From NCBI GenBank assembly GCA_038503065.1, contig JBCAMK010000019.1:248001-312000 (forward strand): a stretch of 64,000 bases of DNA, in the 5' to 3' direction. The notes beneath the pieces were generated by a model. The model did no database searches. It had not been told where the DNA came from and worked only from the letters and a program-made list of their open reading frames with translations. The stretch is from Paragyromitra xinjiangensis. Taxonomy: Eukaryota > Ascomycota > Pezizomycetes > Pezizales > Discinaceae. A program made the translations under genes and the position numbers. Shown piece after piece: positions 10,561 to 22,134 of the stretch (within the stretch, counting starts at the first letter, position 1; the number at the start of each line of letters is the position of its first letter).

Positions 10561-11586
10561 ACCAGCAGCCTTTGTTCGAAAATTTGAGGTTTACATACTT
10601 TTGCACTTTGGCCATTTCATAAAATTGGAATCAAGTTAGGGGTACCTCTTTCTACTGTCTAAACTATCTGTCAACAGCCTTCCACTCCAAATCAAATGAG
10701 AGTCAGTCGTCCTAGAATTCTCACTAGTCCAATTTGAATGCAACTTATTCAACCTGCAACACTTTCACAAGAAAACCGCCGTAAACCACTTTCACAAATT
10801 GCAGGAGAGATTGGTATTATCGTTAATGATCGAACCCTTCACCAAGCCTTTTCCTATCATGGGTATCATCGTCGAGTAGCTCGCATCAAACCCTTCCTCT
10901 TCCTTAAAGCAAAAATCAAGTGCTATGATTGGGCAAAGACAATACAAAATTGGACGGTTGAAGATTATTGCAAATTTCTTTGGACGGATGAATGTGCTTT
11001 TAATGTTGGTGGCTTTGCAGGCAATACATGGGTAACACGTTTATCTGATAAAGCATACATTGAAGATTGTTTGGTTCCAAAATTCCGAAAACTTGAAACA
11101 ATCATGGTATGGGGTTGCATTTATGGTAATATCAAGGGTCCTTTAGTTTTTTGGGACAAAAAAGCTTGGGGTTGTACTTTGAATGGTCCATGCTACTGTC
11201 AATACATCGTTCGCCCTCACCTTTTCTCTTTTTGGCAAGAGCGGTCCTGGCATACACTTGATTACGTTTATATCATGCAAGATGGTGCACCTCCTCATCA
11301 TGCAAAATTTACTGCAGAGGTTTTGCAAGAGCTTGGGATCTTAGGGTATTTTTTTGTGTGGCCTGGAAGTTCTCCTGATTGCAACCCTATTGAGAATGTT
11401 TGGTGCATCATGAAGGAAAGGATTAGTCGTCACATACCTTGTCCTACCACAAATATAACCTTGCGTGTTGCCATTCAAGAAGAGTGGGATGCGATCACTA
11501 GCGATAAAATTGCTTCTATAGTTGATTCTATGCCCACTCAGGTTGCAACAGTCATGGCAGTACACAGGGGTCACACCTGTTATTAA
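10561..11586 (+). pseudogene. Tc1/mariner-type transposase with nonsense-damaged N-terminus
   Basis: The catalytic part is open from the ATG at 10738 to TAA at 11584. It shows a DDE triad: first Asp in WTDECAF, second Asp in MQDGAPPHH, Glu in SPDCNPIENVW, with the last two spaced about as in DD34E enzymes. These catalyse cut-and-paste transposition of Tc1/mariner elements at TA sites. The N-terminal helix-turn-helix region that binds the terminal repeats is still readable upstream in the same frame (GIKLGVPLSTV ... RPRILTSPI) but is cut by TGA near 10585, TAA at 10660-10662 and TGA at 10735-10737. TAA and the last TGA fit C-to-T changes of CAA and CGA. The 282-residue product from 10738 would lack DNA binding, so I call it a pseudogene. 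Clear terminal repeats were not found. Confidence 0.75.
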
Positions 11587-12883
11587 GGACTCGGGTTTTT
11601 AGTAAGTACTAGAATCATATCAAATTTTTTTAAAATGCTAATTGCAGGCAATAGGGAAAGCACGGGCCCGGGTAGTTGTGGGATATCATGATGGACAAAG
11701 GGAAGGATTAAATTGAAAGTGTGGATCAGATTTTTCTTTTTTGTAGCAAGCAAAGCAATAGTGCTTTTGAGCAACTGCGACCTCAGTTTTTCTTCACATA
11801 TGTTTAGCTATAGTATAAGATCACACTCGCTTATCTCTAAGGTAGACCCATGTCCGTTCGGTCACTTTATGCCTGGGCCTTGTACGTATGAATCTAGGTG
11901 CCGCTGCATATATCTACCCTACCCTCGCGACTACAGCCTTCCTGCAGGTGTTATTTCGAGTCATTCATCCTACATTATGATTTGTACGGTATCACAGCAG
12001 CTTTACATTAGGATTTGAATACTATGTAGAGTAGAGACCACTGCTCTGTATCACTCCAGTATATCATTGCGCTACATGGACGGATAGTTTGGCAATGCGC
12101 GTTATGAGTTGCTATCGGTGGGGCGTATACATAACTGTATGCAAGCTTGAGGCTGAACAGCAAGGTGACGTCTTGAATGATGAAGTTGCACAACCCAATG
12201 ATAATATCGAAAGTACGTATCGCCGCCTTGTGCAGTACAGTATCGTCAAAAATGTATTAGCACCCCTGCCATCGCGCGCCGCGGCCAAAAACTACACAGG
12301 ACGAGCCAGAGAGCAGAGAATAGAAGGCTAAAACATGTGTCAATCATTCTACCACTTCGTATCACCGCCTGCTACAGAAGTTACAGTCTTAACATAGGTA
12401 CGTCATGGGAGCGACAACTTATTCCCGGCCCTGGTACCTAATTTTCTCCAATGGTGTTCCTTCGACATCCCGCAAAACACGACAACCTAGATTTTCTCCG
12501 CAGATGCGCAATCTCCTCACGACACCCATTCCTTCTCCCCGTTCTTTGATTGGCAAAGTCTCCTCGCCCCACTCAGCCGAGACTCGCGGGAAAATTCATT
12601 CACCTGCCGCATTTCAAGACATATCAGCACGCTCTTGGCACTTTGCTCTATTGGCTGGCCCCTTTGTAACCGGAGCTTAATGAAATCCAGGCCGGAGCAT
12701 ATGCGTGGCCGTGGGGTGATATGTGATCCGGGTGAGTTTCAATTCAGCCTTGCCCGTATGCTGAGCCGGTGTTGATTCGCCATTTACTAGTTTCATTCGT
12801 GGGAGCTTTAATCTTTCCCTTTTTCATAGGCTCTACCTGAATAATGGTGTGAAACAGTTTCTTATTCCTTTCTGTTACATAGT
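11587..12883. other. No confident gene
   Basis: Short frames only. Plus-strand frames at 12089-12331 (80 codons) and 12405-12680 (91 codons, true ATG) have some coding-like composition but no recognisable domain and no supporting splice structure. This is also the upstream region of the large gene beginning near 13.3 kb. Confidence 0.3.
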
Positions 12884-13115
12884 ATACCGTATCGTCTCGG
12901 CTATAAGGAATGAGGCCCGCCTGAGGCTACAGGAGAATACTGCAATACTACTGGCCGAGATGGTAGGATTACTACCGCTTAGGTCGTCGGTTCGATTTTG
13001 AGTGTTTGTTCACCAGTTGTAATTGAGCCTCAACAATTTCCGACCAGCCAGAATACAGTTCTCATCATGCTCTCTTAGGCTAGCCTCATTCCTTATAGCC
13101 GAGATAATACGGTAT
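12884..13115. repeat. Inverted repeat, two ~33-bp arms, upstream of the CHAT gene
   Basis: The left arm (12884-12916) contains TCTCGGCTATAAGGAATGAG and the right arm (13083-13115) is its reverse complement with two differences near the ends (ATACCGTAT shared outside). The loop is about 165 bp and holds one copy of the 17-mer TGTAATTGAGCCTCAAC (13018-13034) and a B-box-like GGTTCGATT at 12989. It may be a MITE, or part of the 5' leader of the downstream gene; no target duplication is obvious. Confidence 0.55.
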
Positions 13116-13262
13116 GTGAACCGTAGATGCAGTGCAGTGCCTAAGGATTGGGCCCTCTTTTGTAAAACCACCAGCTCCCCACCCCTCAGGCATCACAGCA
13201 CAGCATTCTGGTTAGTCGTACTCCAGTGGTCGCGGATACGCCTTGACTGATTAATGTAATGG

Positions 13263-16200
13263 GTGAGATCTAGGGTAAAGTTTGATCTTAAGTATCCAGT
13301 TCCCCAGGTTGGCTACGAGGGTAACCATCTCCACCGAGGAAAAAGGCGAAGATATACTATAAACTCCAGAAATTATAACTACAAAAAACATGTAAGTCAA
13401 AATTTCTCCTTACCGGAAACGGATACCCGATCTAATGCCCAAACCAGGCGAAGGGTAAATCTAGGAAACAACGACGCGGGTGAAGGCCCATCATCCGGTG
13501 CCTTGCGACCTAGCACGGCTTCTCCGCCAGAGCAGAGGGAGCTATTCGAGACCTTAGTAAATCAATTCATGTCGACAGGCGACATACAGTACTTAGAAAG
13601 GGCCACCCAACTAGGAAGCTTGTTGGTCCTCTCTGATGAGAGACTTTTACCTGTGCTGGACGATTTACTTGAGGCTCAACGAGCTCCGCAGCCGGGATTA
13701 AGTTTCCATCCCATTTTCAAGTATGATTAAAGCTTTACCTGTGCGACAGTGATGGACAAACGCTGACATTCAGATGGGGACAAAGAGACGAACGACGCGA
13801 TGTCGCGCCCAACTACAGGCGTTCCAATAACGCGGCGATAAATGAAGCTGCTAGTGACATCAATATGTTCTGCGATATGTATGAAGCGACTGAGGAAATA
13901 GATTACTTGGTTAGTGCCACTGGGGCTTTGGAGGGGGTGTTCGATAGGCTTCCCGCTGGGGAATTGGGGTATCTATGGTCGCGCATGCAAGATAATCCCG
14001 ATTTCCAAGGGTCATTGAGAGTGATTTCTGAGGGTTTGGATGATGTTTCACTGTACGTTTCAGCCTCCAGCTACTTTTATGATCACCAATGTTCAATGCG
14101 AATATGAGGAAATAGACGAAAGACTAAGAATTCGGTGAGTAGAAATAATGAGGAGCGTAGATTTTGTCAGATGCTACTAGATAATCTTGATAAAGGCCAA
14201 CAAGCTTTTCTAGAAAACTCGGCTATACCTATACAAGAGTCGGCCTTTTTAAATCAGGTAGAGGAAGAAGTCAGCCCTCGGTTGCTCCGGGATACGCTTT
14301 TACATGCTCAAGGAAAGCAAGGGAAACCAAAGAAACATCGCTTTCATCACGATAGGTATGCCGTGGATTTTTGTTCCCGATCAGAGGATTGGAAACTAAC
14401 GTCGGGTTGTGTTGACAGGGGCGATGCCGTAACAAAGGGGGAATGGAGTGGTGATGTACGGAACAATATCGCCGATGATATCGAATCTCCGAATGCTATA
14501 AAGCTCGCGGCGGTAGAAAACACAGAGAAAGCTATCAAGAAGCTTAAGGTTGAGGAACTAATCGCCTCAACCTCCACATTTTCTTTTCGCTATGCTGGAT
14601 TTCAGGACAATGTGGGACTCGGATCGTTAGAAGACCTCCAGGCAGCTATCAAGACTGTCGTAGAAGCAGTTGCAGCAGCGCCAACAGATCACCCTGGTCG
14701 AGCATTAACGTTGATGAATTTAGGCGAAATATATCTTCAGCGGTATGAACGTCTCGGGGTACCGGAAGACCTTAGGCAGGCCATCGAATGTAGTGAAGAA
14801 GCGGTTAGAGCGGTAGCGGTAGATTGCCCCGAGCGGGCGGCGATGCTCAACAATCTAGGGAACCAATATTGTCACAAATATAAGCGATTTGGAGTGATAG
14901 GGGATCTTGAAAATGCCATTAGGTGCAGCAAAAAAGCGGTCGCAGAAATATCGAAGCATAATTATATGTTGGACGGGAGTGGTCTGTCTAACCTTGGAAC
15001 CCAATATCTTCTTAGATATCAGCGGCTTGGGGGAGAGGAGGACCTTGAAAAATCCATCAATTATTGTACGGAGGCAGTGACAGTAACGCCAATAGACTAC
15101 CTTGGTCGTGGAAAAATTTGATGCAATTTGGGCAATGTATACTTCAAGCGATATGAGAAACTTGAAGTAAGAAAAGATCTCGAACAATCTATCAAGTGGT
15201 ATGATGAAGCACTTGCTGCGACGCCGATGAAGCCTGAACGAGCGGCAGTCCTATATAACTTAAGCAACGCCTACCGCGAGAGGTATAAGCACTTCGGTGT
15301 ATCAGAGGACCGTGAGCGAGCCATTAGGCATAGTGAAGCAGCAATCCTGGCAGTCGGCACTGACGACCCGCGACGTTCATTAATGTTGGAGAACTGGGAT
15401 ATTGTTTCCTCTACTACGTTTGGCGGTTTCAAAACAACAGAGAGCTTTGGGAAAGCAACGAAGTGGGCCGAAGAGAGGCTTGCAGCAACACCGATAGATC
15501 ACCATACCCGGGCGAGCATACTAGAGGAACTAGCAGCAAAGTACCGCGAAAGATATGAGCGGTTCGGTGTGGCCGATGATCTTGAGCAAGGGGCCAAACG
15601 AATCGAGGAAAGTTTGGCAGCAACACCACTAGACCACCCGGGGCGAGCGGATTTGCTTGGAGCCTTAGGTTATCAGTATCTTCTGAGATATGAACGATTT
15701 GAGGTAGCAGGGGACCTTGAGCAAACCCTTAAGCTTACAGCGGAAGCTATTGCGGCGATCTCTACTGACCACCATTGGCGACCAAGGTATTTAGCGAACT
15801 TAAGTACCATGTTTGATGAAAGATACAACCGATTCGGAGTGGTGACAGATCTTGAGCAAGCTATCAAGTACGGTGCTGAATCGGTCGAAGCAACTCCCGT
15901 TGGCAGTCGTCACCGCCCGAGCTGCCTGATAACCTTGGGCAGGGCGTATTCTGACCGGTATGCGGCTTACGGAAAAATTGAGGACCTTGAGCAAGCTATC
16001 GAGCGGCTAGAAGAGGCCCACGCACAATCTATGAGCGAGAACGCTGCACGTATGGACGAGAAACATCGATTAATTATGCTAGATCATCTTTGTGTCCTAT
16101 ACGGGACAAAGTACGAGCGATTTTGGAGGCTTGAAGATCACCAAAAAACCATGAAATACGGCCAGGAGGCAATCTCTGCGACACCAGCAGATCACCCTTT

Positions 16201-17947
16201 ACGGGCGAAAAGCCTGTTCAGAATGGCACTTGCAGTAAGTGATAGATACAGCGAGACCAAATCCATTCTGGGGTTTTATCACCTCCTGCGGCTTTCATAC
16301 GAATGCTGGCATTGCGATATGTCGCCGCCTTATATTAGGATTTGGGGAGCAATGCTTGCAGCCGAAACACTTGCTTCTAGGCACATGTGGCAAGAATCAA
16401 GTTCCCTATTCGATGATGCGATAAAACTGCTTCCCAGAGCAGGTCTACAGTTAGTTCTTGAAAAGAACGACCAAGAGTATCGCTTGTCAAGATTTAGCTC
16501 GCTTGCAGCTCGAGCTGCTTCGGTCGCTTTACAGGCGGGCGAGGATGTAGCTCACAGTCTGAAGATATTGGAACTCGGACGAGGGGTAATCATGAGCTCT
16601 GTAATAGATTGCAGGAGTGATGATTTTGACCTGCGATCAAAACATCCTGATATATATCACCAATTTCACTTGCTTCGCCGCCAGATTGACTTCCCATTAC
16701 ACCGGCAGCTAGGGAACGATGATCGAACCATCTACGAGGAACAACGTCGCCAAAGAGAGACAGCGACGCAGGAAATGGAAAAAGTACTAACTGTAGTACG
16801 GGAACTACCCGGCTTCGAACGGTTCCAGCTTCCGTTACATTATAACGAGATCACGGCGATGGCAAGAGATGGTCCGATTGTTATCATTAACTGCACGGAA
16901 TTCCGAAGTGACGCTATCATGGTCACAAGTTCATCTATAAAATCGCTGGCCCTCCGGAGGTTAGTATACGAATCAGTTGAAGGGTGGATGGGTCAAATGA
17001 TGCAGCTTGTCCAGGGCGGACGCCGCACATATGAATGGAGAAATGAAAGGATGAAAGAATTGCTTTTGTGGCTGTGGGATTCAACAGTGGAGCCGATTCT
17101 CGAGGCATTAAAGCTGGACTCGGTTATCTCCGACGGCACCTTATCCCATATCTGGTGGATCGGTGTTGGGCTGCTCGCCATGGCCCCATTCCATGCCGCT
17201 GGTGACCATTCGCCCAGGTCAACACGCAACACACTAAGTCGAGTGATATCCTCATATATTCCAACAATTAAAGCTCTCTCTTACGCCCGCCAGAGGCAGC
17301 TGAAGCTACTCAGCAGGTCGGATTCACGCCTTCTTCTCATCAGCATGCCTACTACTCCGAAAGCGGGGGCTTTGCGCAATGCAGAGACGGAAGTTGAGAA
17401 AGTCGCTGCCATAGTGGGGCAGAAGGTTCACGCAACTTCGCTGAAACACCCAAGCACGGCTCAAGTCATTGACAAGCTACCGTCCTGCGACGCTGTCCAT
17501 TTTGCCTGCCACGGTGTGTCCAACACTGATGGAAGTCCCTCAGAAAGCCATTTACTTCTTCGCAACGAAGATGGGACACAAGACAGATTGTCAGTCCGCG
17601 CCATATCAGAAATGAACCTCGAAAATGCACAGATAGCATTTCTTTCCGCTTGCAGCACCGCCCAAAATTCGTCGCAAATCTTAGCGGATGAATCGATCTA
17701 TATCGCTAGCGCTTTCCAGCTCGCAGGCTTCAGTCATGTTCTCGCAACGCAGTGGATGTCGCAAGATGCTGCCTGTTTGGAGGTTGCAACAGAATTTTAT
17801 CGGTTGCTATTTAAGGACGAACCCAGTGAAGTTAATGATGCCCACCGACGTGTTAGCACTGCATTCCATTACGCCGTCAAGAAGCTACGGGATAGGAAAT
17901 TAAAGCATCCCTTAATATGGGCATCTTTTATCCATACGGGGGCCTAA
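13263..17947 (+). CDS. TPR-CHAT (caspase-like) protease gene with one in-frame TGA
   Basis: One long gene in several exons. Introns I can place: 13721-13773 (GTATGA...CGCTGAC...CAG), 14053-14142 (GTACGT...GACTAAG...TAG, removes a stop) and probably 14356-14418 (GTATGC...AACTAAC...CAG, 63 bp, in frame either way). The start is uncertain; the first in-frame ATG is 13569. An N-terminal helical region of unknown type is followed by about twelve repeats of roughly 45 residues resembling NLGxxYxxRYERFGVxxDLEQAI, a tetratricopeptide array common in fungal NLR-like proteins. The last 300 residues are a CHAT domain, a separase/caspase-like cysteine peptidase, with the His in VHFACHG (codon 17510-17512) and Cys in LSACSTA (codon 17651-17653). 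The stop is TAA 17945-17947. An in-frame TGA at 15119-15121 interrupts a TPR helix (KI-stop-CNLGN). It is either a young nonsense mutation, a sequencing error or readthrough. CHAT proteases cleave partner proteins; some bacterial and fungal ones activate gasdermin-like pore formers, but no such partner is visible here. Confidence 0.8.
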
Positions 17948-18695
17948 TACTAGACCGCTACCCAGTGAGAGATTTTTGTCGTTTTTTGTGGTTCCTGTTT
18001 CCTTATCGTGTTTCTCCTCATCACTTTTTATGACCCTATGCATTTCAAAAAATCGACGCGATAGCCCTTTTGTTTTGATCTGAGCGAATCTATGACCCAT
18101 GTCTGTCCCTTCTATTGTTTCCTTTTTCTTAAACTGGAGGTTGGGGCACTCTTCCCGAATATTGTGTAAGTCTTTCACTCACGCTACAAATGGATACATG
18201 CTGGCCTAAAACGGTAGTTAAACGCACCGCAGTTGGACTATGGAGGTGTTTATTGCTCTCAGTACTTTTCTAACGGATACTATTTTTCTATTGTTTTATA
18301 TCATTTCATTAGCGTTTATGTATCCTGAGATATATTGGCCGAATCAGCCTTCTAGAGCTGAGGAATAACATTTGAAATTTTCTTTAGAGCATATAATACC
18401 CCCATTTGGACATGGAACCCCACCCCGGATTAAGCTCAAAGGGTGATGAGAGCTAGGGCTCATAGTTGCGTCCTGCTCGGGGGTTGCGGTTGGCGGGTGG
18501 GTTCCTGAGGTCACCTATGTCTACAAGAGAGACCTGGCACGGCATCATTCTGTTTGTCAGGCTATTTTTGCTAGCCGCTGACTATGGTTTCCAAACCTCT
18601 CTCACTAGTACCCTTCCACTTCCATTTTGATTGCGGCATCCCTATCTGTGAAACCTAATCAAGTCTGGTAACAGAAACATGTTTTCGGAGGCGTG
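17948..18695. other. Intergenic, nothing recognised
   Basis: 3' flank of the CHAT gene, T-rich just after the stop (17980-18130). Minus-strand frames here overlap the CHAT gene and are shadows. Confidence 0.35.
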
Positions 18696-19173
18696 TAGTA
18701 CCTAGACAGAAGTATCTGTGACGCGGTTCTAGGCAATGGAATCTGCCTTGGCACACCAATCCATAGGTTAGAGGTCTATTTTGAATAGAAAAAAACGATG
18801 GAGGTCTGAGCTAGGTTTTGATAGACTTTTACCATCTTAGCCACCTAAACCGGACGCCTTAAGACTTTCCTTGATGGCTGCCGATGCTCTAGACGATCCT
18901 ATAAACTCGGTAGATGGTACCTAGGCGCCAGGCTTCAGCTGTTAAGAGAGAACTCGTCTCGACAGCAATGTTTCGCGAAGCTAAAAAGACACATAATCCA
19001 AGCTTAAGTAAAGCTCTTTGGTTGCTCCTTAAAGCAGGAATACCCTACTACGGAACCTGAAAGTATCCCTCTTTACCCTTGCCTTTTTGGCAAATTTCAA
19101 AAGCTGGCCGAGTTTGGGTTCTATAACGCTCTCTGCGCGGAAACAGTATCATGAATATAGATGCACATGACCG
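18696..19173 (+). mobile_element. Decayed relative of the 45274-45764 Tc1-type MITE
   Basis: Starts TAGTACCTAGACAGA, matching the terminal repeat CAGTACCTAGACAGA of the 45-kb element, and then follows it along its whole length in the same orientation (GCCTTGGCA, TGATGCTCTAG-like, GAGGGAATTGGTCTCG-like and GCGGAAACAGTATCATGAA-like blocks). The terminal repeats are worn: the right end is only partly recognisable, so the end coordinate is approximate. It is noticeably less AT-rich than the 45-kb copy. No coding capacity. Confidence 0.6.
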
Positions 19174-19887
19174 GAGCGTATATATCAGTTAGGATATTAT
19201 CAAACTCAGACTCTGTCGTACAATGATTATCCTATACGTTATTTATGCTAAAAGTGGAGTACTCACTTCCACTTTACCTTCTCGTAACTATAATCATGAA
19301 CTATCACTCGATTTAGGAACTGTTGCCAAATTTACGGCGTGGATTGACTGATTTGATTTATTGGTCAAGTGCATCGAATTTGGGCAAGCAATCCATTTCT
19401 ATGTTAGGATTTCCCTCGAGAGCGGAGTGTCAATAGAAGGGTAGAAGTACCCTCAGCGCTGATACCTGAGATGGGTAACCTTTCAAAAGGGGAATTCTCG
19501 AGTTTAGGGAATGAGTAACGGAAAACAGTGATGGAAACTGGCGGGAACCATCACGCATAGGTGTAGGTGAAAGTTATCAACGGACAGCGGTGTTGAGAAT
19601 AAACTGCAGTCCAACTCTATGACCAACTTGAGGAGAAATATCGCAGGATGGCAGTATGAAGCATCACTATTCTTTGGGGAACATACTCAAGGATCGAGAT
19701 TTGACCGATAAACGAACATTTGATTCTTGGGGTAAAAAAAACAAGTTCATTAAAGAAGACCAAGGGCCGGAGCAGAATAACATCGCCCACTGCTCGAAAA
19801 TAAAAGGTGCAATACTCAGTAACATCATACAGCCATCTGCGCCTATCGCACTAACATGAGACTATCAATACTTTTTACCCATTTTCT
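19174..19887. other. Intergenic, nothing recognised
   Basis: A 67-codon plus-strand frame at 19656-19859 has a true ATG but no recognisable features. I see no gene or repeat that can be supported. Confidence 0.3.
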
Positions 19888-20450
19888 TCACCCTTCGTCT
19901 CCTAAGAAGTAACTTCTCACAAGGCGTTGACAGTGTGAAAATTCCAGACTCGCCATTAACCGACGCCTTCGAGTCCCAAAATCAGCCAAATACTGCATGA
20001 CCTCGGAAGAACCCCGAGCAGTTGCAATCTCCAGTGGGGTCTCCCCATCACTATTCTGCTTGGAAACATCAGACCTAGCATGCAATAGCCGTTCAACCAT
20101 CGCCACAGTCCATATAGCTGCCGCCACATGTAACGCAATGTTTCCATTATTATCTCGAATATCCGCTCCCGCCCCACGACTCCACAACCGATTAACAGTC
20201 TCTTTCTTCCCCAAAGAAAGCCATATGGAGAGCCGTCCTCCGGTTGCTCTGCAAGGGAGATCAACTATGGCACCGGCGTGCACCAGCTAGCTGTTGAGCC
20301 CAAGTAATCTACGCTGTGCAGCGAGATGGGTAGATGCCAGTTGGTCCTCGTTGCGCTGCTCAAGAGGGGGGTTGAGGCGAGTAGGAATTGAACAGCATCC
20401 CATTAGTCGTTATCTATGGCTTGGTGGAGAGCTTGGCCGAGACTGGTGGG
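19888..20450 (-). pseudogene. Ankyrin-repeat pseudogene
   Basis: The minus strand encodes at least three ankyrin repeats: one around HLAAQRRLLGLNS, then LVHAGAIVDLPCRATGG, then GADIRDNNGNIALHVAAA, then LLHARSDVSKQNSDGETPLEIA, ending in a basic tail and a stop at 19888-19890. It is broken upstream: TAG lies between LGLNS and LVHAGA (just 5' of 20283), TAA follows HQAIDND, and a run of six C near 20370 shifts the frame between FLLASTPLL and EQRNED. Both stops are changes expected from C-to-T at CAG or CAA/CGA codons on the coding strand. Ankyrin repeats are protein-binding helices. It lies in the same orientation as the two intact ankyrin genes downstream and is probably a lost member of that group. 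Confidence 0.65.
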
Positions 20451-21462
20451 GTTTCGGAGGTGGGTCATCAGATACATACGCATCTGCGGGATGTTTCATT
20501 TTTTGAAGACTGGATTAATGAGGATGTGGTGAACAGTTCCTTGATGTTACAATGGTAGACTTTGTATATTTCTGAGTTTGTTTGCTTGAGTCTCAACCCA
20601 TTCTTGGAATCGAGTTTCCGAATTCTCTGTATCGGGAGTAGGGGTCTCTGGACCGAGTATTGCAGAATCAGCTGAATTCGTATCTTGAAAGTAAGCTGAA
20701 TGGTTTATTGGATAAGGGGATGGGTAGTCATAATTTTAATGATAATGATAGATGAAAATACAGGTAAGTATTACTTGAATCTAATTGCTGAGGACAAAGA
20801 GGGAAGGAGGAGAAGCTTGACAGGTAGGTAGCATCACGAGTTAAGTTGTAGTACATGTATGTAGAACTTCGTAGTGTGATAATACCATCTGAATTGGGCG
20901 TAACAACTAGACCAAACCTAACAAGCCTTAGAATGCATAACTAGGTATGGAGACCTATTAGAAATTCTCATTTGTTTATAGGTATTATTTACTGCGAACT
21001 TTGAGTTGCAGGAGTCTGTGGCTTATTATCCGCACGCCAATCCATCCGCACGTCAGCCGGGCCGCTCAGTTTTTGAAGACGGGGAGTGTATACGAAACCC
21101 TAACCCAATCTGAGTTCTTTTTGGCATGCAGCAGCGAACTTGTTCTATATTAGGGCATTCATAATCTATTATGAACAAGCTATCGTTGTTTTTCAGAACA
21201 AAGCTATTTGAAACACTCAGTACAACTTGGCAGTACCTTCCTCCGCCGTCTCGTATCAGCTACTTAATACAGTATGCTGATGAATACAATAAAAATAAAC
21301 GTATGATCTAAGAGAAGAACTGGGAAGCCAAGGCTCCATATCCCACGCAAAATTACAACTCTGAATCAAATCGTGGGTTTCAAGTTCAGAGAGACTAGTT
21401 GTGATCTAGAATCCAGCCAACTCCGTCCAACCAAAACATCTGATCCTGTAAGATGCTGCCAT
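20451..21462. other. AT-rich intergenic stretch, nothing recognised
   Basis: Stops are frequent in all frames. I found no repeat shared with other parts of the window. It includes the 3' flank of the ankyrin gene at 21463. Confidence 0.35.
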
Positions 21463-22134
21463 CTATGCTGCAGTCGCCGCAGCTGACACTGCCTGTACCG
21501 CAGCCTTTGCCATTTCGTCCGCCTCTCGTAGGGCCGGAATCATCATTGTTACACCATGTAGATGTGCCCAGCTGAGCGGGGTATGATTGTAATTGTTTAC
21601 CAAGAGAACATTGGCTTGGCTATCAATCAGCAGCCTTGCGGCCGGTAAATTCGGAGAAGATCCGTTACGGTACGCACGCCAAACCGTGTCGTGCAACGGC
21701 GTGTTTCGATAGTTATTTTGGATGTTAACATCTGCCCCACGGTTAATAAGCATTGTAGCAGCTAGAATCTGGAGCTCAGGTGATGGATTCTGGTTCTTGG
21801 CTCCCACTACTAGGTGGAGAGGCGTATCGCCACCTGTTTGGGTAGGTAAGTTGATAGAAGCACCGTAGTCCAGTAAGAGCGAGATCATGAATTGATTCGC
21901 TTGATCCGCTGCAAAATGAATAGCTGCAAAGCCCTGGCCATTGTATCCATCGATAGGGGCATTAGCTTTTAGCAAGATCTCAACTACTCGCATTTTGTTG
22001 TGATCCACAGCTGTTTGCAGTGCGGCCATCAAGCAGTCAGGATTATTCGCTACCCTGGGTAGAAGGCGCCGTATCACTCGACAAGAACCCTTTCTTGAAG
22101 CTTTGATAAATGTCCATTCTTTCAGTCTGTTCAT
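21463..22134 (-). CDS. Small ankyrin-repeat protein (223 aa)
   Basis: Uninterrupted frame from ATG (22132-22134) to stop at 21463. About five ankyrin repeats fill the protein: NPDCLMAALQTAVDHNKMRV, then GFAAIHFAADQANQFMISLL, then GDTPLHLVVGAKN, then ADVNIQNNYRNTPLHDTVW, then NHTPLSWAHLHG, with an Ala-rich C-terminus. There is no catalytic domain, signal peptide or membrane segment, so it is likely a cytosolic or nuclear adaptor. It is a clear paralogue of the gene at 23088-23783: both begin with a basic segment and KAS, share the A-A-L-x-x-A-x-x-x-N-x-x-R-V-V opening and end with H-T/G-D-T-P-L-S-W-A-x-L-H. The pair is in tandem on the minus strand with the ankyrin pseudogene and TPR-CHAT gene nearby. 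Confidence 0.7.
   Translation of the reverse strand: MNRLKEWTFIKASRKGSCRVIRRLLPRVANNPDCLMAALQTAVDHNKMRVVEILLKANAPIDGYNGQGFAAIHFAADQANQFMISLLLDYGASINLPTQTGGDTPLHLVVGAKNQNPSPELQILAATMLINRGADVNIQNNYRNTPLHDTVWRAYRNGSSPNLPAARLLIDSQANVLLVNNYNHTPLSWAHLHGVTMMIPALREADEMAKAAVQAVSAAATAA

Noticed and set aside
12960..13000. B-box-like GGTTCGATT inside the inverted repeat as a tRNA
   Set aside because: No tRNA fold can be drawn around it.
17912..18178. 88-codon minus-strand frame at the end of the CHAT gene
   Set aside because: Overlaps the conserved CHAT C-terminus antisense and has no motif.
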